A stretch of 64,000 bases of DNA, from assembly GCF_000744225.1 (NCBI RefSeq), contig NZ_JQLN01000007.1, forward strand, positions 1,240,001 through 1,304,000, in the 5' to 3' direction. Below, in pieces: positions 22,808 through 29,846 of the stretch. Made by a program: the position numbers and the translations under genes. The notes under the pieces were generated by a model, which was given only the letters and a program-made list of their open reading frames with translations, searched no databases and was not told the origin of the DNA. Position 1 is the stretch's first letter; each line of letters begins with the position of its first letter. This DNA is from Kitasatospora mediocidica KCTC 9733 (GTDB lineage Bacteria; Actinomycetota; Actinomycetes; Streptomycetales; Streptomycetaceae).

Positions 22808-23273
22808 ATGCTCGGCCGCCCTCGCACCGCCTCGCTGTTCATCAATCCGCACACGTACTATGTGCTGGCGGGGACGACGCCGGCCCTCGTCCACAACTGT
22901 GATCTGCACGATTTGGCCAGCCGAATCGGCGAAGTCAACCACTTCCAATACTGCTGGGGCGGTCGCCCGCGATACCTACACAGGGGAGTGGGCATATGGG
23001 GAGAGCGGCACAGTACCTGCACGGATTCATCCTCAACTGCGCGGGCGCCTCGATGATTTGATGGAGCAGCACGGAGGGCCCTTGGAATCATGGCCAGCTG
23101 GTGAATGTGCAGAATTCAACGCCTGCAATAATCTGCTCTTCAAGGTGCCAACGGCGCGCCTTGATGAGGTTGGGTACGCCACCATTGTCAGAAAAACTGG
23201 ATTGAATTTCCCATCCTGCGACAATTGTCGATTCCTGTTGGGTGGCGGCGGCGCAAGGGAGGCGGTGAACTAA
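22808..23273 (+). pseudogene. Displaced Hint-tail plus YwqJ-like deaminase tip, frameshifted (orphan tip 3)
   Basis: An ATG at 22808 follows GGAAGG. It opens a short frame with the end of a Hint domain (HTYYVLAGTTPALVHNC) and the first part of a toxin tip. The rest of the tip continues in another frame from about 22935-22955 (AGAVARDTYTGEWAYGESG), so there is an apparent single-base frameshift. The downstream frame has GECAEFNACNNLL and CDNCRFLL, the C-x-E and C-x-x-C zinc motifs also present in the active rhs tip. The stop TAA at 23271-23273 overlaps the immunity start. The cassette could be transferred into the rhs gene by recombination through the shared Hint end, but as it stands it is interrupted. 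Confidence 0.75.
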
Positions 23274-23734
23274 TGGGTTTGCTCGACTTTCCGGCCAGGG
23301 ATGCCAATTTGATTGACTTCCTGGAAGGAATCGGATGGTTCCCCGGACGATATGTCGATCTGCAGGGCGATCTTGAGGCATGGTCAACTGAGGGGTACGC
23401 CGCTTCCGGCTCCGTTCTAGAATTCATGTCGGAGTGTAGCGGTCTCCAGTTTGATTACCCCCGACATCCGGCAGTCGGTGGAACGCATGGATGCCTGGTC
23501 TCTGGGGCATTTTCGGCGCAACAGGTCGCCCGGTCGCTCGTGATGGATTACGAGGAGAGACTTGGCGTCGAACTGTGCCCCATCGGCTATTCGGCGAGCG
23601 GAAACCTATTTCTGTACATGGCGCCGGATGGGGCCACATACGGGGGGCATGACCGATTTCTCGCCAAAGTGGCCGATGATGGATACCACGCGCTTCAAGC
23701 TATTGGCCGGAGAGCGGACTTGTCTCCGATCTGA
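23273..23734 (+). CDS. SUKH-3 family immunity protein (orphan cassette 3)
   Basis: A 153-residue protein with the ATG at 23273 overlapping the toxin stop (TAATG), preceded by AGGGAGGCGG. FLEGIGWFPGRYVDLQGDL matches the SUKH-3 N-terminal GW-x-x-x-R-x-V motif. RLGVELCPIGYSASGNLFLYMAPDGATYGGHD matches the CPIG plus G-x-x-x-Y-G-G-H-D core. It is the same family as the 18131 gene but only distantly similar in sequence, so each probably neutralises its own deaminase. It is intact although its toxin is frameshifted, consistent with selection for retained immunity. Confidence 0.85.
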   Translation: MGLLDFPARDANLIDFLEGIGWFPGRYVDLQGDLEAWSTEGYAASGSVLEFMSECSGLQFDYPRHPAVGGTHGCLVSGAFSAQQVARSLVMDYEERLGVELCPIGYSASGNLFLYMAPDGATYGGHDRFLAKVADDGYHALQAIGRRADLSPI

Positions 23735-23778
23735 TCCGTGGGGTCTGTCGGGCGCCTGGCCTCTTTGAATGCCTGTGG

Positions 23779-23812
23779 GGAGCCTCACCGAAGCGTGATT
23801 CGGTGAGGCTCC
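23779..23812 (+). terminator. Terminator after orphan cassette 3
   Basis: A perfect 14-bp stem, GGAGCCTCACCGAA (23779-23792) with TTCGGTGAGGCTCC (23799-23812), and a 6-nt loop. Confidence 0.9.
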
Positions 23813-23857
23813 TCCGCGTAGGGATATGGTGCGCACCTGCGAAAATGCGTCGTGCCT

Positions 23858-23883
23858 TGACGGCAGTAGTTGACGGCAACGTC
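23858..23883. repeat. 26-bp direct repeat, copy 2
   Basis: Identical to 18674-18699, with two TTGACGGCA units at 23857-23865 and 23870-23878. Together with the adjoining int 3' homology, it makes a direct repeat of about 260 bp in total, of high but imperfect identity by eye. Confidence 0.75.
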
Positions 23884-24121
23884 GCGAACGAGTGCTGCAC
23901 AAAGCGGCGGGTCGTCGTCGTTGTCGGGCTCGGTGGCGGCCTCGGGAGGCTTGCCGAGCGTGCGGCTGAGGAGGTCGATGGCGTCACGCTGGAGGCGGAG
24001 CCGGACGTGGGCATACACGGTGGCGGTGACGCCGATGTGGGCGTGGCCAAGGAGCTCCTTGATCACGACGAGTTCGATGCCCTGTTCGAGAAGGAGAGTC
24101 GCGGTCGAGTGCCGCAGGTCT
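23884..24121 (-). pseudogene. Truncated integrase, C-terminal fragment only
   Basis: A minus-strand remnant of a second tyrosine recombinase. It begins abruptly at DLRHSTATLLLEQGIELV, i.e. inside the H-x-L-R-H active-site motif, and runs to LCAALVR, including GHAHIGVTATVYAHV with the catalytic Tyr. It is very similar to the C-terminus of the intact integrase at 18698-20032, but homology stops sharply near 24121. The stop found in the intact gene is lost, so the frame reads on through the repeat. It is non-functional: the core-binding domain and the first catalytic Arg are missing. It marks a second, decayed or recombined copy of the same element type. Confidence 0.85.
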
Positions 24122-24813
24122 ATGTCATCACCCGCGTCCGGCTCTGCTGACCAGCCACCCCACTCCGGCAGGCTCGCAATTCCCAACCCCCGGTGCCGGC
24201 CGGAGGCGTGCGTCCAGATTTTCTCTACGCGGCTCACGGCGGGACCAGCCCGCTGGAGCTGGCCCGACGTCGCCGACCGACAAGGGTTGGACCAGTGCAT
24301 GAGGCCGGTGCAGGGGCCGTCCGAGAGCAGGCGAGTCAGAGGCGGGTTCGACCGGCGCCCGATGGGAGCAAGTGGTGGGGTAAGGACTCATTACGCCTTG
24401 CGGAACGTGGACCCCGCCCTCGCCGCACTCCCGCCATTATCTACCGGACCCGAACCCGCGCCGTCAGGAGAACAGCCCGGCTTCACTCAATCAAGTTCAG
24501 TAAGGTAAGCACAGGGCGTAGCCTCCCAAACGACGTTGGTGCGTTGGTCTCATCGGTGACCAGGAATCGATCCTCAGGAGAGCATGCCCTCACCGTGCCG
24601 AGCCACAGGTCCGATCATTGCTCTGTGTCAGGAAAACGCACCTAAGTCGGTTGATGAGCAGGCGGCAGAGGACCGCTCCGATGCCTTGAACCGTCCGGGG
24701 CACCGGTACGCCCACGTCAACGAGTTGGGTGTGGCGAACCGGGCCTTCCAATGGATCTCACCGAGACCGGCGGTGCCACCGGTACGGCCGAAGGATTCGA
24801 ACCCCTACCGGGA
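24122..24813. other. Gene-poor region between integrase remnant and desaturase
   Basis: This 690-bp stretch contains only short frames with poor codon bias and no recognisable protein. Composition is intermediate. A TTCGAA-centred motif at about 24794 (minus sense) resembles a tRNA T-loop, but no tRNA can be folded around it. I see no supported gene; it is probably degraded mobile DNA. Confidence 0.5.
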
Positions 24814-25932
24814 TCAGGCCGCGACGAGTTCCCGCTCGCGGTCCGGGGTCGTGACCTTGGGCTTCTTGTTCGGCAGTGAGAGCCGGAAGACCTTGTGCCA
24901 CGCGGAGTACACCTGCTTGGGCAGCGGCCCGGTGACGTATGCCAGCTCGTACTTCTCGAACAGCGCGCGCACCTTCACCGCGACCTCGGCGTACCGGTTG
25001 CTCGGCAGGTCCGGGAACAGGTGGTGCTCGATCTGGTGCGACAGGTTGCCGGTCATGAAGTGCATGGCCTTGCTGCCGCTGATGTTCGCCGAGCCCATCA
25101 TCTGGCGCAGGTACCACTGACCGCGCGTCTCGCCCTCGATCGACCGGCGCTCGAAGACCTGCACGCCCTCGGGGAAGTGCCCGCACATGATCACCGAGTG
25201 GGTCCAGAGGTTGCGGACCAGGTTCGCGGTGAACGTGGCGGCGAGCGTGGTGAGGAACGACGGGCCCGAAAGGAGCGGGTGGATCACGTAGTCCTTGAGC
25301 ACCTGCTTGCGGATCTTGCGGCCCACGGCCCTGACCCGCGCGCGGAACTCCGGGTTCTTGCGGCGGCGCTTGTGCAGGTTCTTGCCGAGTTCAAGGTCGT
25401 AGGCGGCGATGCCGTACTCGAAGAAGCAGGCGTTGAGGAAGTTCCACAGCGGCTGGCCGAGGTGGAAGGGGTGCCACTTCTGGTCCTCGTCGACGCGCAT
25501 GATGCCGTAGCCGAGGTCGTTGTCCTTGCCGATCACGTTGGTGTACGTGTGGTGCAGCTCGTTGTGCGAGTGCTTCCACTGGTCGGCCGGCGAGACGTGA
25601 TCCCAGTTCCAGGTGGTGGAGTGGATCTTCGGGTCCCGCATCCAGTCCCACTGGCCGTGCAGGACGTTGTGGCCGATCTCCATGTTCTCCATGATCTTCG
25701 CCACGGAGAGGCCGGCGGTGCCGATCAGCCACGCGGGCGGGAAGATCGAGAACAGCAGCACGCCCCTGCTCGCCAGCTCGAGCTTGCGCTGCGCCGAGAT
25801 GACCTTGCGGATGTAGGCGGCGTCCTTCTCGCCGCGGCCGGCGATCACCTCGTCGCGGATCGCGTCCAGCTCGCGGCCGAGCTCCTCGATCTGCTCCGCG
25901 GTCAGGTGGGCGGTGGGGTCGATGGCGGTCAA
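24814..25932 (-). CDS. Membrane fatty acid desaturase (DesA3-like acyl desaturase)
   Basis: A 372-residue di-iron membrane desaturase, introducing double bonds into acyl chains. The start is TTG 25932, placed by GTAGGAG 6-10 nt upstream; that site overlaps the stop of the reductase gene, so the pair is translationally linked. His boxes seen: GHNVLHG (H-x3-H), HSHNELHHTYTN (H-x2-HH) and HQIEHHLFPD (H-x2-HH). Hydrophobic stretches lie near residues 50-75 and 200-230. The C-terminus is basic. It needs electrons from the adjacent reductase. The nearest described pair is mycobacterial DesA3 with its oxidoreductase; substrate and position specificity are not readable here. Confidence 0.93.
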   Translation of the reverse strand: MTAIDPTAHLTAEQIEELGRELDAIRDEVIAGRGEKDAAYIRKVISAQRKLELASRGVLLFSIFPPAWLIGTAGLSVAKIMENMEIGHNVLHGQWDWMRDPKIHSTTWNWDHVSPADQWKHSHNELHHTYTNVIGKDNDLGYGIMRVDEDQKWHPFHLGQPLWNFLNACFFEYGIAAYDLELGKNLHKRRRKNPEFRARVRAVGRKIRKQVLKDYVIHPLLSGPSFLTTLAATFTANLVRNLWTHSVIMCGHFPEGVQVFERRSIEGETRGQWYLRQMMGSANISGSKAMHFMTGNLSHQIEHHLFPDLPSNRYAEVAVKVRALFEKYELAYVTGPLPKQVYSAWHKVFRLSLPNKKPKVTTPDRERELVAA

Positions 25933-25939
25933 GGCGCTC

Positions 25940-26995
25940 CTACCGTTCGATGTCGCAGGGGCCCGCCGCGGCGGACACACAGGTCTGGATGAGGACGCCC
26001 GGCTCGGCCTCGGTGATCTCGCCGGTACGCAGGTCGCGGACGGCGCCCGCCTTGAGCGGCGTGACGCAGCCGAAGCAGATGCCCATCCGGCACCCGGACG
26101 GCATGAGCACGCCGGCCTCCTCGCCGACGTCCAGCAACGGCGTGGCGCCGTCCGCGTCGACGGTCTTGCCGGTGGTGCTGAACGTGACCTGGCCACCGTC
26201 GCCGGCGACGACGACGCTGGGACGGAAGCGTTCGGTGTGCAGGCGCTCCGGGACGCCGTGCCCGGTCCAGTGCTCCTCGGCGGCGTCGAGCAGGCCCGCG
26301 GGCCCGCACGCCCAGGTCTCGCGCTCGGCCCAGTCGGGGACGAGTTCGTCGAGACGGGCGATGTCGAGCCTGCCGTCGGTGTCGGTGTGCACCTCGATGA
26401 GCCGCAGCTTCTTGTCCGCGACCAGGTCGTGCAGGTCGTCGCGGAAGATCACGTCATGCGGCCGCGGCGCGCAGTGGACCAGGACGACGTCCTCGAGCCC
26501 GGTGTCGCGCAGCATGCCCATCACCGGCGTGATGCCGCTGCCGGCCGTCAGATAGAGCACCTTGGCGGGCTTGGCCTCCGGCAGCACGAAGTCACCGGTC
26601 GCCTGGCCGAGCTGGATCAGCGTGCCCGGTTTCGCCCCGCGGACCAGGTGGTTGCTGACCTTGCCGTCCGCGATCGCCTTCACGGTGATCGTGATGCGGC
26701 CGTCCTGGCGGTTGGTCGGCGAGGTGATGGAGTAGGCACGCCACAGGCGCACCCCGTCGACGTCGACCCCGATCCGCACATACTGACCGGCCGTGTGGCC
26801 GCGCCAGTCCCGTCCCGGCCTGATCACGACGGTCGCGGCGTCACCCGTCTCGGGGTGCACGGCCTCGATGCGCCCCCGCAGGTCGGCACCCGCGCGCAGC
26901 GGGCTGACCAGGTCGAGGTAGTCCGACGGCAGCAGCGGCGTCGTGACCATCTCCAGCAGTTTCCACGCCCTACTGCGGAGGGCTGCAGTCGTCAT
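25940..26995 (-). CDS. Ferredoxin reductase-type flavoprotein with C-terminal 2Fe-2S domain
   Basis: A 351-residue electron donor for the downstream desaturase. The ATG at 26993-26995 is chosen over far upstream starts that would run through the PucR gene. Domain order: a short N-terminal region; an FAD domain (RLWRAYSITSPTN, with the R-x-Y-S flavin motif); an NAD(P) domain (LYLTAGSGITPVMGMLRD and WACGPAGLLDAAEEHW); and a plant-type 2Fe-2S domain with C-x4-C-x2-C (GCRMGICFGC) and the fourth Cys in IQTCVS. The layout matches the FNR-like reductases that pass electrons from NADPH to membrane desaturases. It is first in the two-gene operon and divergent from the PucR regulator. Confidence 0.93.
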   Translation of the reverse strand: MTTAALRSRAWKLLEMVTTPLLPSDYLDLVSPLRAGADLRGRIEAVHPETGDAATVVIRPGRDWRGHTAGQYVRIGVDVDGVRLWRAYSITSPTNRQDGRITITVKAIADGKVSNHLVRGAKPGTLIQLGQATGDFVLPEAKPAKVLYLTAGSGITPVMGMLRDTGLEDVVLVHCAPRPHDVIFRDDLHDLVADKKLRLIEVHTDTDGRLDIARLDELVPDWAERETWACGPAGLLDAAEEHWTGHGVPERLHTERFRPSVVVAGDGGQVTFSTTGKTVDADGATPLLDVGEEAGVLMPSGCRMGICFGCVTPLKAGAVRDLRTGEITEAEPGVLIQTCVSAAAGPCDIER

Positions 26996-27026
26996 GACCC
27001 CAGCTTGGTGCGCTTCCGAGGGTAAA

Positions 27027-27042
27027 GTCCTGTACGTAGGAC
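27027..27042. promoter_or_regulatory. Inverted repeat, candidate operator
   Basis: GTCCT (27027-27031) and AGGAC (27038-27042) are perfect arms around a 6-bp spacer. The site is in the 87-bp divergent gap between the reductase/desaturase operon and the PucR gene, so it is well placed for control of both. Binding is not shown. Confidence 0.45.
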
Positions 27043-27082
27043 GTGAATCTGATCGGTGGAATTGTTCGCAAGGAACAAAAAC

Positions 27083-28222
27083 GTGAGCCAAGCAATCCGG
27101 AGGGCCAGCGAACTGGTCCTGGACGAGACGACGGTCGCCGCGCTTCGGGCCGCGCTGAGGACCACCGCCGACGAGGTCGTCCAGGCGATCATCGACGAGG
27201 TCCCTCCCTACGCCAACGCGCTTTCGGGCCGCATGGGCGCCACCATCCGCCGAGCCGTCCGCACCGCCCTGGGCCTCTACCTGGACCTCGCTAGCGGGAA
27301 CGCCACGGGCGGCGACGCCGGCGACGCGGCCTACGAGCTGGGCCGCGGCGAGGTCCGCGACGGCCGTTCGATGGACGCCCTGCTCAGCGCCTACCGGGTC
27401 GGCGCCCGCGTGGCCTGGCGAGGCCTGGCCGCAGGTGCCGTACCCGCAGGTCTGCCCGCCGCCGAGGTCGCCAAGTTCGCCGAGCTGACCTTCGCCTACA
27501 TCGACGAGCTCTCCGCCGCGAGCGCCGCGGGCCACGCCGACGAACTGGCCGCCCGGGGCCGGGCCCACGAACGCCACCTGGAACAACTCGCCCGCGACCT
27601 CCTCGCCGGCGCGAGCCCGGACGTGCTCCTTGCTGCCGCTCAACGGGCCGGGTGGCAGCCGCCGGTTTCGCTGACCGCAGTCCTGCTGCCCGCCGCCCAG
27701 GCCCGGCCCGCCTACCGCACGCTCGACCCGGGCACCCTTGTCCTGGACGATCTGCCGGACGCCTCCGGCGTGCTCTTCGTCCCCGATGCCGACCGAGCAC
27801 ATCTCCTGAGGCAGCTGCCCGACCGCACCACCGTGGTCGGCCCGGCCCGGCCATGGACGCGTGCGTCCGCCTCCTACGCACGAGCCGTACGGGCGCGCTC
27901 CCTCTCCTCCGATATCCGCGACACCGAGGAGCACCTGCCCGAGCTGGTACTGAGCGCCGACGCGGACGCGTTCGCCGACCTGCGCGCCCGAGCCCTCGCA
28001 CCGCTGCGGACCCTGCCTGCCGCGACCGCGCGGCGGCTGGAGGAGACGTTGCGGGCGTGGTTGCTGCACCAGGGCAGGCGGGACGAGGTGGCGGCGGCGT
28101 TGTTCGTCCATCCCCAGACCGTCCGGTACCGGATGTCGCAGCTACGGGAGCTGTTTCCGGATCTCGGATCGCCGCAGCGGGTCCTCGAACTGACGCTGGC
28201 GGTCGGTCTCCGGGTGGGCTGA
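27083..28222 (+). CDS. PucR-family transcriptional regulator
   Basis: A regulator of about 379 residues. GTG 27083 is preceded by AAGGA at a good distance; GTG 27056 in frame is the alternative. The first ~170 residues are helical (RsbRD-like/CdaR-like), with REASELV-type helices and DGRSMDALLSAYRVGARVAWRGLA. The C-terminal PucR helix-turn-helix is clear: TLRAWLLHQGRRDEVAAALFVHPQTVRYRMSQLRELF. Being divergent from the desaturase operon, it probably controls it in response to a lipid-related signal (inference). PucR-type FasR controls fatty-acid synthesis in S. coelicolor, which makes a lipid role reasonable. Confidence 0.88.
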   Translation: MSQAIRRASELVLDETTVAALRAALRTTADEVVQAIIDEVPPYANALSGRMGATIRRAVRTALGLYLDLASGNATGGDAGDAAYELGRGEVRDGRSMDALLSAYRVGARVAWRGLAAGAVPAGLPAAEVAKFAELTFAYIDELSAASAAGHADELAARGRAHERHLEQLARDLLAGASPDVLLAAAQRAGWQPPVSLTAVLLPAAQARPAYRTLDPGTLVLDDLPDASGVLFVPDADRAHLLRQLPDRTTVVGPARPWTRASASYARAVRARSLSSDIRDTEEHLPELVLSADADAFADLRARALAPLRTLPAATARRLEETLRAWLLHQGRRDEVAAALFVHPQTVRYRMSQLRELFPDLGSPQRVLELTLAVGLRVG

Positions 28223-28254
28223 CGTGTCCTTCGAACGGTCCAGCGTTTAGACGC

Positions 28255-28614
28255 TCACGCCTGCGGCCGGAACTCGTGGACGACCTCAATCAAGCCGATG
28301 ATGTGCTGATTGAACTCCGCCAGCTCCTCGGCCGGCACCCACAGCTCCAGGATCGTCTCGCCACCCGCCTGACGAACCGGGTAGCGCGCCAGGAACTCGG
28401 CGTCGACCTCGAACCGGGTCACATAACCGACCCCGGAGGCGGGCACGTTCCAGTCCCTCGCGATGCGGATCGCGTAGTCCTCGTTGAGCACCGGGTAGAA
28501 GATGGGCTGTTCGGGCAGGCGCGGCGGCCAGGCCCGCCAACCCGACGCTTCGACCAGCGCGAGTTCCTCGGGGCCGGTCGGACGCCACAGCGTCGTCAGC
28601 TCTGCCTGAGGCAT
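28255..28614 (-). CDS. ADP-ribosylation/crystallin J1-type small protein
   Basis: A 119-residue cytosolic protein starting at the ATG at 28612-28614. It begins MPQAELTTLWRPTGPEELALV and contains WPPRLPEQPIFYPVLNEDYAIRIARDWNVPASG, then VGYVTRFEVDAEFLARYPVRQ, a pattern widespread in actinobacteria and labelled ADP-ribosylation/crystallin J1. Despite the label, no ADP-ribosylglycohydrolase metal motif is visible. The function is unknown. It is convergent with the PucR gene and divergent from the macro-domain gene. Confidence 0.75.
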   Translation of the reverse strand: MPQAELTTLWRPTGPEELALVEASGWRAWPPRLPEQPIFYPVLNEDYAIRIARDWNVPASGVGYVTRFEVDAEFLARYPVRQAGGETILELWVPAEELAEFNQHIIGLIEVVHEFRPQA

Positions 28615-28726
28615 CGTGGTCTCCTTCGCTCACCTGATCGACTGCCCACCGTAGTAGCCACCCCGAGCCGAGGACCACGGGATAATCACTGCCTCGTTGT
28701 CAGTGCCACCCGCTACCGTGCGCGGT

Positions 28727-29206
28727 ATGGCAACGGGGATCGAGTACGTGCGGGGCGACGCGACCACGCCACTGGGCAAGGGCCCGAAGGTGATCGCGCA
28801 TGTCTGCAACGACCTGGGCGGCTGGGGCAAGGGCTTCGTCCTGGCCCTCTCCCGACGCTGGCCCGAGCCCGAGACGGCGTACCGGCGCTGGCACCGTGAG
28901 CGGGCGGGCAACGACTTCGGCCTCGGAGCCGTCCAGGTGGTGCAGGTCGACCGACTGCTGTGGGTCGCCAACATGGTCGGCCAGCGCGGGATACGCACCG
29001 GCAGCAAGGGCGTCCCCGTGCGCTACGAGGCCATCGACACCGCGCTGGACGCCCTCGCCGAACGCGCGGTCGAGCTCGGCGCGTCCGTCCACATGCCCCG
29101 CATCGGCTGCGGGCTGTCAGGCGGCCGATGGGAGCGGGTCGAACCACTGGTCCTCGCGCGGCTGACGGGCCGCAGCATCGCCGTGACCGTGTACGACCAC
29201 GACTGA
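28727..29206 (+). CDS. Macro-domain protein (predicted ADP-ribose binding)
   Basis: A 159-residue stand-alone macro domain. ATG 28727 is preferred to an in-frame GTG at 28697 because it starts exactly at the fold: IEYVRGDATTPLGKGPKVIAHVCND, where the G-D-A-T and H-x-x-N-D motif line the ADP-ribose site. WGKGFVLALSRRWPEPE and MPRIGCGLSGGRWERV complete the domain. Such proteins bind or hydrolyse ADP-ribose derivatives; the exact substrate cannot be told. It is divergent from the crystallin-J1 gene and ends at the ancestral rnpB terminator. Confidence 0.88.
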   Translation: MATGIEYVRGDATTPLGKGPKVIAHVCNDLGGWGKGFVLALSRRWPEPETAYRRWHRERAGNDFGLGAVQVVQVDRLLWVANMVGQRGIRTGSKGVPVRYEAIDTALDALAERAVELGASVHMPRIGCGLSGGRWERVEPLVLARLTGRSIAVTVYDHD

Positions 29207-29225
29207 CCTATCAAGCCCCCGAAAA

Positions 29226-29265
29226 CCGGAGAGGGCCTCCGACGCAGGTCAGAGGCCCTCTCCGG
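29226..29265. terminator. Terminator shared by the macro gene and (ancestrally) rnpB
   Basis: A perfect 14-bp stem, CCGGAGAGGGCCTC (29226-29239) with its complement at 29252-29265. In the minus direction the stem is followed by TTTT, as expected for an RNA gene terminator. It lies 21 nt beyond the duplicated rnpB tail at 29287-29310. Confidence 0.8.
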
Positions 29266-29286
29266 GGCAAAGCTGCTGGTGGCAGC

Positions 29287-29310
29287 GGACGAGTCGGCCT
29301 GTACGCCGGG
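29287..29310. repeat. Left attachment-like repeat: copy of the rnpB 3' end
   Basis: A 24-bp stretch beginning GGACGAGTCGGCCTG is identical to 33738-33761, the last 24 nt of rnpB. Flanking bases differ on both sides. It bounds a 4.45-kb island. Nearby, ATCGCCAC occurs twice (29362-29369 and 29373-29380), possible recombinase arm sites. An inverted repeat CCGTCCGGG (29345-29353) / CCCGGACGG (29383-29391) surrounds them. Confidence 0.8.
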
Positions 29311-29402
29311 AACAGTCTCTTCAGGGCAGTGACCTGTGAGAACACCGTCCGGGTGGGCCCAATCGCCACCGTATCGCCACACCCCGGACGGCAGCTTCGT
29401 TC

Positions 29403-29846
29403 TCAGCTGTCGCGACGCGCGATCAGCCCGCGCACTGCGTCGCTCACCTCGGGCAGATCACTGGGCACGGCCCACTGGTGGGCGTCGTGCTCGGTGAGGG
29501 CGACCGGCTCGCTCTTCTCGACCGTGACAGCGAAGTTGAACTGCCTGGTCGTGCCGCCGCGACTGCTCGGGTAGTCGAAATGCCCGACGTAGCTGTGTAC
29601 GCCGTCGATAATCAGGCCGGTCTCCTCGGCGGTCTCACGGTGGAGCGCCTCCAGGAGACTCTCGCCCTCCTCGACCTTGCCCGAGGGGATCTCCCACATC
29701 CCGCCCATGAAGTCGTCAGGCCTGCGCCGCACCAGGAGGACCCGGTCGCCATCGGTCACAATGGCAGCGGCTACGAGGCGGGTGACGCCGTCCCGCCGGG
29801 CGTCGCTGACGAGGCCGGCCAGGAACTCGGCGGAGGGGATGGTCAC
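29403..29846 (-). CDS. NUDIX hydrolase
   Basis: A 147-residue cytosolic hydrolase, last gene of the island operon. The start GTG at 29844-29846 overlaps the aminotransferase stop as GTGA. The Nudix box GKVEEGESLLEALHRETAEE, then TGLI, matches G-x5-E-x7-R-E-x2-E-E-x-G completely, so it should bind Mg and cleave a nucleoside diphosphate linked to a moiety X. GVTRLVAAAIVTDGDRVLLVRRRPDDFMGGMWEIPSG precedes the box in the standard position. The substrate is unknown; its company with an aminotransferase and Gfo/Idh enzyme suggests a nucleotide-sugar or a damaged cofactor (inference). Confidence 0.9.
   Translation of the reverse strand: MTIPSAEFLAGLVSDARRDGVTRLVAAAIVTDGDRVLLVRRRPDDFMGGMWEIPSGKVEEGESLLEALHRETAEETGLIIDGVHSYVGHFDYPSSRGGTTRQFNFAVTVEKSEPVALTEHDAHQWAVPSDLPEVSDAVRGLIARRDS

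Noticed and set aside
24780..24810. A TTCGAA-centred motif resembling a tRNA T-loop
   Set aside because: No acceptor, D or anticodon arm can be built around it, and the T-stem pairs poorly.
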